DNA of 64,000 nucleotides, taken from contig QRDG01000527.1 in assembly GCA_012064385.1 (NCBI GenBank), forward strand, positions 1-64,000, read 5' to 3'. Each line of letters opens with the position of its first letter. Positions within the stretch are counted from its first letter, which is position 1. Positions 1 to 9,515 of the stretch are shown one piece after another. The translations under genes were made by a program, and so were the position numbers. The notes below the pieces were generated by a model that worked only from the letters and a program-made list of their open reading frames with translations, was not told the origin of the DNA and searched no databases. Source of the stretch: Puccinellia tenuiflora. Taxonomy: Eukaryota; Streptophyta; Magnoliopsida; Poales; Poaceae.

Positions 1-412
1 CGTGCCAGCCAGGCCGGCCCGAGGCACGGGGAATTTGGCCCGGCCCAGTCACGGCACGGCACGAAATTAAATGGGCCGTGCCGCGGCACGGCCCGTTAGT
101 GTCCGGGCCGGCCTCAGATTTGAGGCACGCGGGTCGGCCCGGCCCGGCACGGCACGATTAGGTTTATTTTTTACTTATTTTTTTTTTCAGTTTTTGGGCC
201 GTATTTATGCTAAATGGGCCGTGCCCGACGGGCCAACCGTGCCTAACGGGCCGTCGGCGTGCCTCCCGGGCCGTGCCGGAGGTCTGGCCGCGGCCCGTGG
301 GCCGGCCCGGCACGGCACGAATAGTAACCATGCCTAACGGGCCGTGCCGTTCACGGGCCGTGCCGATCACGGGCCGTGCCGTGCTGGGCCGGGCCGGCCC
401 GTTTGGCCACCT
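1..412. repeat. GC-rich degenerate short-motif repeat
   Basis: The stretch is built from many degenerate copies of CGTGCC, GGGCCG and CCCGG motifs (for example cacggcacggcccg), broken by a short AT-rich patch near 165-210. Open frames on both strands here are by-products of this composition. Such sequence is common in grass intergenic DNA. No termini can be seen because it runs off the window edge. Confidence 0.6.
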
Positions 413-414
413 AT

Positions 415-911
415 ACTTGTTGGGTCTTCTTTTACACACAAACCCAACTCTAGAACTTTTTTACGGAGAACACCAGTATTTGGGGTAATTACTTGGAGAG
501 AACACAGAAAACGCTGTTAGCTCTTTTGACCATCAATTAGCAAGCTGGGCCCACCCGTCAGGTTGCCACCGTGGCAACGACGTGGCTGAGTAGGCTTTAC
601 ACCCGTGCAGGTTTGACCAAATCGAACGGAGCCGGACGCGGACCCTGCAAGCTGGCTCCCTCATCCGGTCATTCCCATCACCGGCATGCCGCCGCTTATG
701 CCCCCGTCACCCGTCTTCGGGTCCGTGGTTGCCTCTGTGTATAAACTGGGTTGAACCAGAACCTCTTTTTTGGTGGAAGTACTCTCGATCTGCCATGGTG
801 GGACCCTCACTTGTGGGCCCAGCTTGCTAATTGGTGGTCAAACGAGCTAATAGCGTTTTCTGTGTTCTCTGCAAGTAATTGTGGTTATGTGCAAAAGAAG
901 CCCCAACAAGT
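415..911. mobile_element. Inverted-repeat (fold-back) element, family not identified
   Basis: Bases about 485-565 (gagaacacagaaaacgct, then caattagcaagctgggccca) recur as the reverse complement at about 798-878. The outer arms also pair: acttgttgggtcttctttta at 415 against the reverse complement of 889-910. The arms are roughly 80-130 bp with small gaps around a ~230-bp centre. No clean target duplication was found, so the superfamily is open. A non-autonomous DNA element is likely. Confidence 0.5.
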
Positions 912-1443
912 GGTGTTATGTGCTAAAACCTCCCCAAACTTCTCCCTAGTCTCCACCAAAGCTAGCTCGACCCCACCTCTACGTCGCCTTCTTTTGGAAA
1001 TGCCCCTCTATCTTTCTATAATTTTGTTCTGATCACCAGTCTGGGTCTCTTTTTATTTTGCCCCTTGGTCTTAGTTCTCTAGTTTGGGCAAAATGTTTAC
1101 AGAATTACTGCGGTGAATTGTATTATATGTTTATTAATGTAGGAATCTAACGAAACAAAATATACCTTGACATAAATCTATAAATTTATGACACTACTCC
1201 TAGTTGGTTTTGTAGGCTCGACGGATTGTCGCGATGGTCTTTTGTCCACATTAAAATGTCATCTTATTGAGTTATCGTGAACAAAGAATATGTCTCACCG
1301 CAACGGATACCCAAACAAACTCATCCCATTCGAAGGCAAGTACACCAGTCGCAGGTTCCCGGCTACAACAACCAAAACCATGCGCCGCTACTTCATATGG
1401 ATTGATGAAGCGCATTTGCCTCACCTAGAGCATACATGGAAGG
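912..1443. other. Unassigned spacer
   Basis: AT-rich sequence with no supported gene. The last ~180 bases (about 1260-1448) have an open frame that is cut by the retrotransposon starting at 1449 and resumes after 5946 once one target-site copy is removed. No protein family was recognised. Confidence 0.4.
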
Positions 1444-1448
1444 CAGCA

Positions 1449-1859
1449 TGTCGAGGTTAGGGCTCGGCAAATCCCTGGGTCGAGTACCCCGGGTTGATTG
1501 AGGGGGAGAGAGATGCGCGCTAGTAGTTCCGTCGGCTGACAAGCAAGGATTTACCCAGGTTCGGCCCCTCGTGGTGAGGTAAAGACCTACATCCTGCTTG
1601 TCTGATCTGTATAGATGATGATGTGAAGTTACATGGTGGCCGCAAGGGCAATGGTGTGAGACGTGGTCTCGTATCCCCATCCCCCCTATGGGGTGCCCCT
1701 GCCTGGCTTTATAAAGGGAGCCCGGTAGGGTTTACATGTTTTCTTGTATTGTACTCCAAGTCGTGCTTCATGGGCTTCTTTGGGCCTGCCAGGTGGGCCG
1801 TAGATTGGATCGCACCAGGTATACCAATGATAGGGGACCCAAAGGGTATATCCCCGTCA
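1449..1859 (-). repeat. LTR (3' LTR in element orientation)
   Basis: Begins tgtcgaggttagggctcggc and ends ggtatatccccgtca on the plus strand. It matches 5531-5941 almost completely. Visible differences include A/G near 1531 and two or three changes near 1764-1790. Confidence 0.92.
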
Positions 1860-1914
1860 GTAGCCCCCGAGTGTCTGGTCGATTCGAAGAATCGGGCAGA
1901 GACTAAGAGCAGCA

Positions 1915-2050
1915 TGTCGAGCAGGCATAGTCGAAGAAGGTGCGATCGTCTTAGTCGATGGAGACGCAGTCGATGGAGACGCAGTCGATGTAGTCGAAGC
2001 AGATGCGATCTCTGAAGTCGATGGAGACGCGGTCGATGTAGTCGACATAG
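1915..2050. repeat. Short tandem repeat, 'agtcgatggagacgc' type
   Basis: Repeated agtcgatggagacgc and agtcgatgtagtcg units sit inside the gypsy-like element next to its polypurine tract. They resemble a degenerate form of the 18-19-bp repeat at 3.69-4.44 kb. Confidence 0.6.
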
Positions 2051-2479
2051 ATGCGGGTATGTCGGGTATCACTGTTCCGACGGGTGCGCCATCTTGTTCC
2101 TGAAAAGGATAGTTATAGAAATTCGACTCCAGCCGTTGAGGGCTCATAGAGGATTCTTTAGTCGGCAATGTTTCGACTGAGTCTATCGGGAGTGCGAACA
2201 GTGCTCCCGATGGGAGTAGCCCCCGAGATTAAGCTGAATTGCTTGCAATTGAGGTTAAACTCAATTTTCTTCAGTCGAAAAGCCCGCTCCCGATGGGAGT
2301 AAAGAAGAGACTCGACTTGTTGGAGTCGCGACTGGCTTTGTGTGACTTACTTTGTGTATTCAGCCGGTTTGGCTTACTGTACGAGTTTCTTCAGCTCGTG
2401 GAGCTTACTGAATCTTGGTGCACTCGAATGATCTATTCGAGTTCTCATTCAGCCCATGGGCTTACTTAAGGAACTTAAG

Positions 2480-3580
2480 GAATCGCTGATAAAACAGAGT
2501 CCTTTTTCAGCCTGTGGGCTTACTATATATTGCAGTTTTCAGCCTGATGGCTTACTTGTGGAACTCGAATGAGTTTCGAGTGTTCGCTCAGCCTGACGGC
2601 CTACTTGTGAAACTCGAATGAGATTCGAGTGCTCATTCAGCCTGACGGCCTACTTGGTGGACTCGACAGACATATCGAGTATTTGCTCAGCCGAACGGCC
2701 TACTGTGTTGTTAGACCTGTATGGCGCAGCCCCCGAGTGTTCGAGTGCGGCCTAGGATTTTCGAGCCTAGGATTTTCGAGTGGAACCTGTATGGCGCAGC
2801 CCCCGAGTGCGTCGGGTGACGGCCTAGGTTTTAACTTAGACCTGTATGGCGCAAGCCCCCGAATGCGTCGGGTGACGGCCTAGGATTTCGAGCTGGAACC
2901 TGTATGGCGCAGCCCCCGAGTGCGTCGGGTGACAGCCCTAGGTTTTAACTTAGACCTGTATGGCGCAAGCCCCCGAGTGCGTCGGGTGACGGCCTAGGAT
3001 TTTCGAGTGGAACCTGTATGCGCAGCCCCCGAGTGCGTCGGGGTGACGGCCTAGGTTTTAACTTAGACCTGTATGGCGCAAGCCCCCGAGTGCGTCGGGT
3101 GGACGGCCTAGGATTTTCGAGTGGAACCTGTATGGCGCAGCCCCCGAGTGCGTCGGGTGACGGCCTAGGTTTTAACTTAGACCTGTATGGCGCAAGCCCC
3201 GAGTGCGTCGGGTGACGGCCTAGGATTTTCGAGTGGAACCTGTATGGCGCAGCCCCCGAGTGCGTCGGGTGACGGCCTAGGTTTTAACTTAGACCTGTAT
3301 GGCGCAAGCCCCCGAGTGCGTCGGGTGACGGCCTAGGATTTTCGAGTGGAACCTGTATGGCGCAGCCCCCGAGTGCGTCGGGTGACGGCCTAGGTTTTAA
3401 CTTAGACCTGTATGGCGCAAGCCCCCGAGTGCGTCGGGTGACGGCCTAGGATTTTCGAGTGGAACCTGTATGGCGCAGCCCCCGAGTGTGTCGGGTGACG
3501 GCCTAGGTTTTAACTTAGACCTGTATGGCGCAAGCCCCCGAGTGCGTCGGGTGACGGCCTAGGCGAATTTGTTTGTGGCC
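2480..3580. repeat. Tandem repeat, ~113-bp dimeric unit (55 + 58 bp)
   Basis: From about 2.7 kb the sequence alternates two related monomers that share acctgtatggcgca, agcccccgagtgcgtcgggt and gacggcctagg. They differ in the tails ttttaacttag and attttcgagtgga. Successive dimers start at about 3126, 3238 and 3351. Upstream (2.48-2.7 kb) is an older degenerate series of cagcctgacggcctacttg units, and downstream (3.57-3.68 kb) a diverged aacacccgggagagcatcgg version. The array lies wholly inside the gypsy-like element. Confidence 0.88.
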
Positions 3581-3689
3581 TGTGCGGCGCAACACCCGGG
3601 AGAGCATCGGATGCGGCCAAGGCGAGTATGCTGTGGCCTGTGTGGCGCAGCACCCGGGAGAGCATCGGGTGCGGCCAAGTCGATTTTGT

Positions 3690-4440
3690 TGTCGCGGCGG
3701 ACCGGAGTCAACGCGCGGAGGTAGTCGATGCGGCGGACCGGAGTCGACGCGGCGGAAGTAGTCGACGCGGCGGACCGGAGTCGACGCGGCGGAAGTAGTC
3801 GTCGCGACGGACCGGAGTCAACGCGGCGGAAGTAGTCGACGCGGCGGACCGGAGTCGACGCGGCGGAACGGAGTCAACACGGCGGAAGTAGTCGACGCGG
3901 CGGACCGGAGTCAACGCGGCGGAAGTAGTCGACGCGGCGGACCGGAGTCAACGCACGGAGGTAGTCGACGCGGCGGACCGGAGTCGACGCGGCGGAAGTA
4001 GTCGACGCGGCGGACCGGAGTCGATGCGGCGGAAGTAGTCGACGCGGCGAAAGTAGTCGACGCGGCGGACCGGAGTCGACGCGGCGGAACGGAGTCAACG
4101 CGGCGGAAGTAGTCGACGTGGCGGACCGGAGTCAACGCAGCGGAAGTAGTCGACGCGGCGGACCGTAGTAGACGCGGCGGACCCGGAGTCGACGCGGCGG
4201 AATTAGTAGACGCGGCGGACCGGAGTCGACGCGGCAGAAGTAGTAGACGCGGCGGAAGTAGTAGACGCGGCGGACCGGAGTCGACGCGGCGGAATTAGTA
4301 GACGCGGCGGACCGGAGTCGACGCGGCGGAAGTAGTAGACGCGGCGGACTGGAGTTGACGCGGCGGACCGGAGTCGACGCGGCGGACCGGAGTCGACGCG
4401 GCGGAAGTAGTAGACGTGGCGGACCGGAGTCGACGTAGCC
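3690..4440. repeat. Tandem repeat of 18/19-bp units (agtcgacgcggcggac)
   Basis: About forty units of the type ggagtcgacgcggcggaa and gtagtcgacgcggcggacc. Because the dimer is about 37 bp, the array stays open in several frames and yields Arg/Val/Pro-rich pseudo-proteins on the minus strand. It is internal to the gypsy-like element and should not be called as genes. Confidence 0.88.
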
Positions 4441-5510
4441 GGTCACGATGTTGGCGATGTCACAGTTGTCCGCGGCGCGGATGCCAAGGCGTGGATGGTG
4501 TCGATTGCGATGGAGTCGATACGTTGGCAGACATAGCCGACGCTTGGGGCATCGAGTCGTGGACACCCTGACTCACGGGTCGCGGACACCGTAACTAGCC
4601 ATGTTGATGACGGAGGTGTTGTATCGCTGATGATATTCGTGTTGTCGAAGTCGCTGCATGGTCGTCTGTGTCGGTTGCCAGGCAGCCGAGTATGCAGGTT
4701 CCGGCCAACGTCCGCGGCGAATCCCTGAATTTTCTCGGGTCGACCGTCCTCTTTAGATCCGATATGACTCCATTGCTCCAAGTGGGACATGCAATACCAC
4801 AGATAAACATGCATGTCGCGTGGAGGGTGATTAGATTAAATAAGCAATTAATGTATAGAATAAACAAAGAGGGATGATCGGATAGAGTAGGAACAAAAGT
4901 GGTGAGCCAAAGGACATGGCCACGCATTGATTTTCTTGGGACTTGATGCACCGATTAAGCCTTGCTGCTGGCCATGATCAGGATGTGCGTGGCTATTCTC
5001 GATGCAGTTCGTGAGCGCCGTGATGGCCGCGCTTGACGAGTCGACGTGGTTAGTTTGTACGCCGGATCGAACGGAGTCGCCGCCACACGCTCTGAGACCT
5101 GTACGACGGGTTATTGGCAGAGGGCGCTTAGGTGCATGTGGCAGCCGGGGCGAGGTGCGAGCGCAGATGTGTCTGGCAGCGCGATCGCCAAGGCCGCCCG
5201 GAAAGGAGTACACGTCCAGAGATGCGATCTCCTGGACGTAGCTCTCGTCAGTGGGTCGAAGGCTGGCGGCCAGATTGGATAGCGAGTCTCCGCGCGGTGT
5301 GCCGCCGTTGTCGATGGAGTCCTGGGCGTGACGCAGATTGGATCGCGGATGAGACTGGTGAGACGGCCTTGCAACGGAGTAGATCGAATCTGCCGCGTGC
5401 GAGGATATTGTTGATGTAGAGCCCCCGTGCGCTGATCTGGAGCGGCGAGTCGTCGCCGTTGTTGTTGATGAAGATTGGAGCCGCCGAAACGTTGAATCCA
5501 GCGCGCGTTC

Positions 5511-5528
5511 TTCCCACAGACGGCGCCA
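5511..5528 (-). other. Primer binding site of the gypsy-like element
   Basis: Minus-strand TGGCGCCGTCTGTGGGAA begins two bases inside the LTR. TGGCGCC starts are typical of plant gypsy elements and pair with a tRNA ending GGCGCCA. The exact tRNA was not determined. Confidence 0.7.
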
Positions 5529-5530
5529 AT

Positions 5531-5941
5531 TGTCGAGGTTAGGGCTCGGCAAATCCCTGGGTCGAGTACCCCGGGTTGATTGAGGGGGAGAGAGATGCGC
5601 GCTGGTAGTTCCGTCGGCTGACAAGCAAGGATTTACCCAGGTTCGGCCCCTCGTGGTGAGGTAAAGACCTACATCCTGCTTGTCTGATCTGTATAGATGA
5701 TGATGTGAAGTTACATGGTGGCCGCAAGGGCAATGGTGTGAGACGTGGTCTCGTATCCCCATCCCCCCTATGGGGTGCCCCTGCCTGGCTTTATAAAGGG
5801 AGCCCGGTAGGGTTTACATGTTTTCTTGTATTGTACTCCAAGTCATGCTTCATAGGCTTCTTTGGGCCCGCCAGGTGGGCCGTAGATTGGATCGCACCAG
5901 GTATACCAATGATAGGGGACCCAAAGGGTATATCCCCGTCA
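5531..5941 (-). repeat. LTR (5' LTR in element orientation)
   Basis: A 411-bp copy of 1449-1859 with the same TG/CA ends, directly followed on the plus strand by the cagca target duplication at 5942-5946. Confidence 0.92.
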
Positions 5942-5946
5942 CAGCA

Positions 5947-7030
5947 CATACTGAATCCAGGTTATTGGGGATTCATGCAACGTGCGTGTGTGTGTCCGAC
6001 GAGCTCGTGCCGCTTAGAGTTACACTGTAAGCCCTATATGTTGGCATTTAATTAGTATGGATGATGTATCGACAGAGTCTCGGCGCTAAATTCTTCCTCT
6101 CCCACTACATTGTTGCCCCCACCGTCATAAACCCTAATATTCCCTCTATTTCCACATTGCCGCCACCTCCAACCTCTCCTTCCCCGGCCCAACCATGCCC
6201 CCTCTCGTGAAACCCTCACAAGACATTGGCAGTGGGAGAGGAGACGAAGGTGATGAAGCGGGAGTCGTAGGATAGTAGGGAGGGGCATAGCGCAGCAGAT
6301 TCATGTGGTGGCGTCCGCCAGTCAAAAAGGCTGGTGAGAACGGGCGAAGGAAAGGACATGACAACAATACTTTCACATCGATTCTTCGCCGTCAATATAC
6401 TGATGGATTTGAGCCAAGAGAGCACAACAGTCGTCCCTTCTGAGAGCTCCTCGTCGTCTTCCCCAACCTACTTCAACAATCCAACCATGTTGCCGATGCG
6501 AACATGTTTCTCCTCCTCGCTGGAGGTTGGCGAGAATGATTTGTATGCATTGTTGTGATGGTGGTGGCATTTTGGTGACATTTGTATTTGTGTTGACCAT
6601 GACTTTTATTTGGTGCCTACTGTGTATGGCCGGGGCTATGGTTATCTACAATTTGGTCATCGGATATGTTGTCGGTATGGACTATTGGTTACAAAATGTA
6701 AAAAAATGATCAAAAAAAGAATCAGGACGACCATTTGGAGGTGCCGCTGAGGGCAACACCCCCATTTGTCAAGCACATCTAAAACAAGCATAATTTAAAG
6801 AGTGTCGGACATATTTTGGGAGGTGGCATGTGGAGATACTCTTTGATAATACTAATGCGCGTGGTCGAAATGTAAGCTCCGCCAATCCATCTGCCGGGAG
6901 GAGCCACGTGTCACTTAGCATTTTCTGCTCGCATAATTTTGCATTCTTTTCTCGCACAAGGGCATTTGCTATGCGCAAAAAATCTCCAGCTATTTACCCA
7001 GTCTGGTGACTAGAACCGAGTTTTTGAACG
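5947..7030. other. Unassigned region between the gypsy-like element and MULE A
   Basis: The pyrimidine-rich part at 6.07-6.25 kb looks like plant leader sequence (cttcctctcccac, aaccctaatattcc), and short frames occur on both strands up to 6.7 kb. None has a convincing start, splice pattern or family motif. No transposon ends were recognised. Confidence 0.35.
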
Positions 7031-7314
7031 GGTTAGGTCTAGCGAGCAAACGAGCACTCGTTGGTCTATTCTAGCACTCATCCATAAATATGAAGTTTTC
7101 CCCCAGCCCACGTATCCCAGATGGTAAACGAGGATTTTCGTCCACAACGACCCACGTGAAAAAGCCGACCAAGTATCCCACGTGCTCAGGCCCAAACTCC
7201 CGAGTCCCGACCACCTACCCTGAGGCTTTCCTTCTTCCTGCTCTCCTTCCCTCATATTTCACCATGGACCTATAATCGCATCAGCTCCAAAAGCTTTTTG
7301 GTTGTTAGAGTTGC

Positions 7315-8285
7315 AGATTGTATACCCTTTGTTGTTGACACACACTAGCATATGAGTGGAATTTACAAACTAATGGTAAATTCTCGGTGGACTCTATGTA
7401 TAAAGCCCTCATAAGGCCAGACTTGCCTGTGGATAATAACCAAAAGATTTGGAAGATGAAGATCCCACTCAAAAATAAATTTTTGCTTGGTATCTTTGTC
7501 GTGGGTAATTCCACAAAGAACCTTGTTGGTGTTAGGTTGAATTGTATACCTGTGCGACACACAAGCGTATAAATTACAAACTATGGAAATCTGGGACTCT
7601 AAATCCTCATAGGCATTGCTGGGATAAAAAGATGAAGATGAGATCCCACTCAAAATAAATTTTTTGCTTGTACTTCGTCTGGGGTAATTTCACAAAAGAT
7701 ACCTTGAAACGCATGGCATGGAGTAAAAGCCTGTCAGGGAATGATTAGCTTTCCGAGTGTCGATTTGCGAGTTCTATATGGTCAATCATCCAGATAGGTT
7801 CTACCTTATTCCCGCCACGTAGCATTGCTAATATTTTTGGTAATTGGCTAAATGGTGTGGATAGTAGGTTTAAACGACTTATTAAGATGGGAGCGCTAGC
7901 CGTTATATGGTCGCTCTGGCTCTGTAGAAATGACAAGGTTTTTAATGATAAAAAAAATTCTCTCCTGCAGGTGATCTACATGACTACTGCTACTCTCCGT
8001 TTGTGGTCTCCGTTGCAACGTGTGGAGCATCGCGACCTTTTTACGGAGGTGTGTACAAGTCTGGAGGAAACGGCGAGAGACTTTTTATCCCAACATGGAT
8101 GGCAGCATAATTTGCGGATCGGCCCTCCTTCTCCATAGGCGTGTTTACAATTTCTCATATTGATATGTAACTCGCCTACATTTTTATTTTTCACTTTCGT
8201 TGATGATTTTTGGCTGTGTGCATCCTAACTATGCAGAGGCCGGGTGTAATACTTAAACTTTTTAAGTAATAAAAGCTCCCTTTAT
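7315..8285 (+). mobile_element. LINE (L1-type) 3' fragment, 5'-truncated and rearranged
   Basis: Frames near 7387-7530 read DSMYKALI followed by IWKMKIPLK, the zinc-finger-like domain that follows reverse transcriptase in plant L1 elements. A second, poorer copy of this motif lies at about 7628-7700. The segment 7770-8138 encodes the usual C-terminal end (WLCRNDKVFND, then QRVEHRDLFTEVC and QHGWQHNLRIGPP) and stops at about 8138. The 3' UTR ends near 8285 with taataaaagctccctttatc. Reverse transcriptase and endonuclease are missing. It sits between the left terminus and the AGTTGC arm of MULE A, so it is nested in that element or predates it. Confidence 0.8.
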
Positions 8286-8780
8286 CGGAAAATATGAGTT
8301 GCTTCGGGGAGAGTAATAGATGTAGGGTTTGCTGCCAGGTTATTGGATCTTGGATGTTGGAGTTGCTATGAAAGGTACTATTTGAGAATAAAAAAAGTTG
8401 ATGGCACTGTCATACGAGTTGACGTCGGGGAAGTCATGGTTGCAAGATATTAGTTTCATGGTTGTTGTGTATGTCATGGAGTTTCTATAGCAGTTACTAG
8501 AGTTGGTATTTGATAAAGGCTTGTTGCTAACACTAGCATATGAGTTGCTGGGGTTTGGGAGTTATGATTGCAAATTTTACTATCATGGTTGCTGTTATAT
8601 ATGCTTGAGTTGCTGTATCGGGTACTGCAATTGCTGGTTGGAAGTGATTTGTTGCCGCTAGAGCATGTGTTGTTTGAATTCCACTATGAGTTGACTTATC
8701 TAAGTTGTTGCTACATCGGCATTACTTGTTCTCTGATCGTGTGCAGTTGCAGGCATGTCGACTTGAGTTGCTTGTGAAAA
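8285..8780. repeat. AGTTGC-rich arm of MULE A
   Basis: Degenerate recurrences of gagttgct, agttgc and gttgct at irregular 20-60-bp spacing. The same hexamer (or GCAACT) dominates corresponding arms at 24.65-26.3 kb and at 46.0-47.2/58.6-59.1 kb. Confidence 0.65.
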
Positions 8781-9430
8781 TCCCACACATGGCAGATTCC
8801 CGCTGCTGAGCTCGGAGCCCTCCGTGCGACCGCTCTACGCCACCAAGATCCACACCCTGGCACGCATCCGCTCGCCAATGACGAGCTCCACAGACTCCTC
8901 TCCCTCGCGTGTGGCTGCTTTTTCAGACGCCAGGACAACACGCTAAAATCGCCTGGACAATCCCTTCACGCTGCTGAGCTTGGATCCCTCCTGTGCGGCT
9001 TCTCTACGTCGTCGAGCTCCATGTCTCCGCGTGCGCCCGCGCTCCAACGACTGGCTCCGCTCCCTCGAGCGCGCGGCCGCTCTCCGGCGTCGGGACGCGC
9101 GCTGAAATCTCCTCAATGAGCTCTGGAGATTGGGTTTGCGAGAGACAGGGGAGGGGAACCGAACGGAGAGAGAGAGGACATGTGGGTCACCCATGTACAT
9201 CGTTGTCCGCAGTTGACGGAACGGTGCGGGTCGCGCAGCTTGATCACGCGTATCGGACGGACAAGATGTGATTGCTCGATTGAGCCAACGAGCATCCGTG
9301 CACTTTATAGCATTTGGGTTTTGATTTTGAAAGATAGAGCGGCCTTTTAAAAAGTGACCTGGAGGAACAGGGGAAGTTGGGGGCTTTGGGGCACGGTGGG
9401 GGGAAAGGGTGAAGGGGGGCAACGCGTACA

Positions 9431-9436
9431 TATAAA
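9431..9436 (+). promoter_or_regulatory. TATA box of the LisH/CTLH-like gene
   Basis: TATAAA in gtacatataaacgg lies 80 bp upstream of the chosen ATG (9516) and just beyond the end of MULE A. This is a suitable distance for a short 5' UTR beginning near 9460. Confidence 0.5.
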
Positions 9437-9515
9437 CGGATCGTTCCCCCCAAATCCTCTCTGCTCCTTCCTCCCAAATCCCAAACCGCGGCTGTCTCGC
9501 CGGCGCTGTGGATCG

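Larger units (their letters stand above)
1449..5941 (-). mobile_element. Gypsy-like non-autonomous LTR retrotransposon, complete
   Basis: Two 411-bp direct repeats that begin TG and end CA bound a 4.5-kb element. The 5-bp target duplication cagca lies at 1444-1448 and 5942-5946. On the minus strand the first LTR (5941-5531) is followed two bases later by a primer-binding-site-like TGGCGCCGTCTGTGGGAA (5528-5511). The second LTR (1859-1449) is preceded by a purine-rich ctcgggggcta (about 1872-1861). This fixes the orientation. No protease, reverse transcriptase, RNase H or integrase is present. The interior is mostly tandem repeats plus a short leader/gag-like region near 5.5-4.85 kb. The LTRs differ at only a few positions by eye, so the insertion looks recent. 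It must depend on an autonomous relative. Confidence 0.9.
7031..9318 (+). mobile_element. MULE A: Mutator-like element with AGTTGC-rich and GC-rich arms
   Basis: The left end (ggttaggtctagcgagcaa) shares the 13-base core gtctagcgagcaa with the left end of MULE C. The right end (ccaacgagcatccgtg, then ttatagcatttggg) matches the right end of MULE C (gcaaacgagcagctgttcac, then gcatttggg). Flanking 9-mers are ttttgaacg (7022-7030) and ttttgattt (9319-9327), identical at only 6 of 9 positions, so the insertion is old or the left end is misplaced. In order it holds a LINE fragment, an AGTTGC-rich arm (8285-8780) and a GC-rich arm (8790-9270). The GC-rich arm contains an internal repeat of gctgctgagct(c/t)gga. 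No transposase is seen. Confidence 0.55.

Noticed and set aside
2700..3560. Regular repeats with short alternating segments, superficially like a CRISPR array
   Set aside because: The 'spacers' are themselves repeated, unit length is about 55-58 bp throughout, the host is a plant and the array lies inside an LTR element.
3708..4566. Overlapping Arg/Val/Pro-rich minus-strand proteins
   Set aside because: They are translations of the 18/19-bp tandem repeat inside the gypsy-like element.
4848..5762. A 304-codon minus-strand frame
   Set aside because: It runs through the LTR and the primer-binding site into the leader, so it cannot be a normal element protein. Only a weak gag-leader character is possible.
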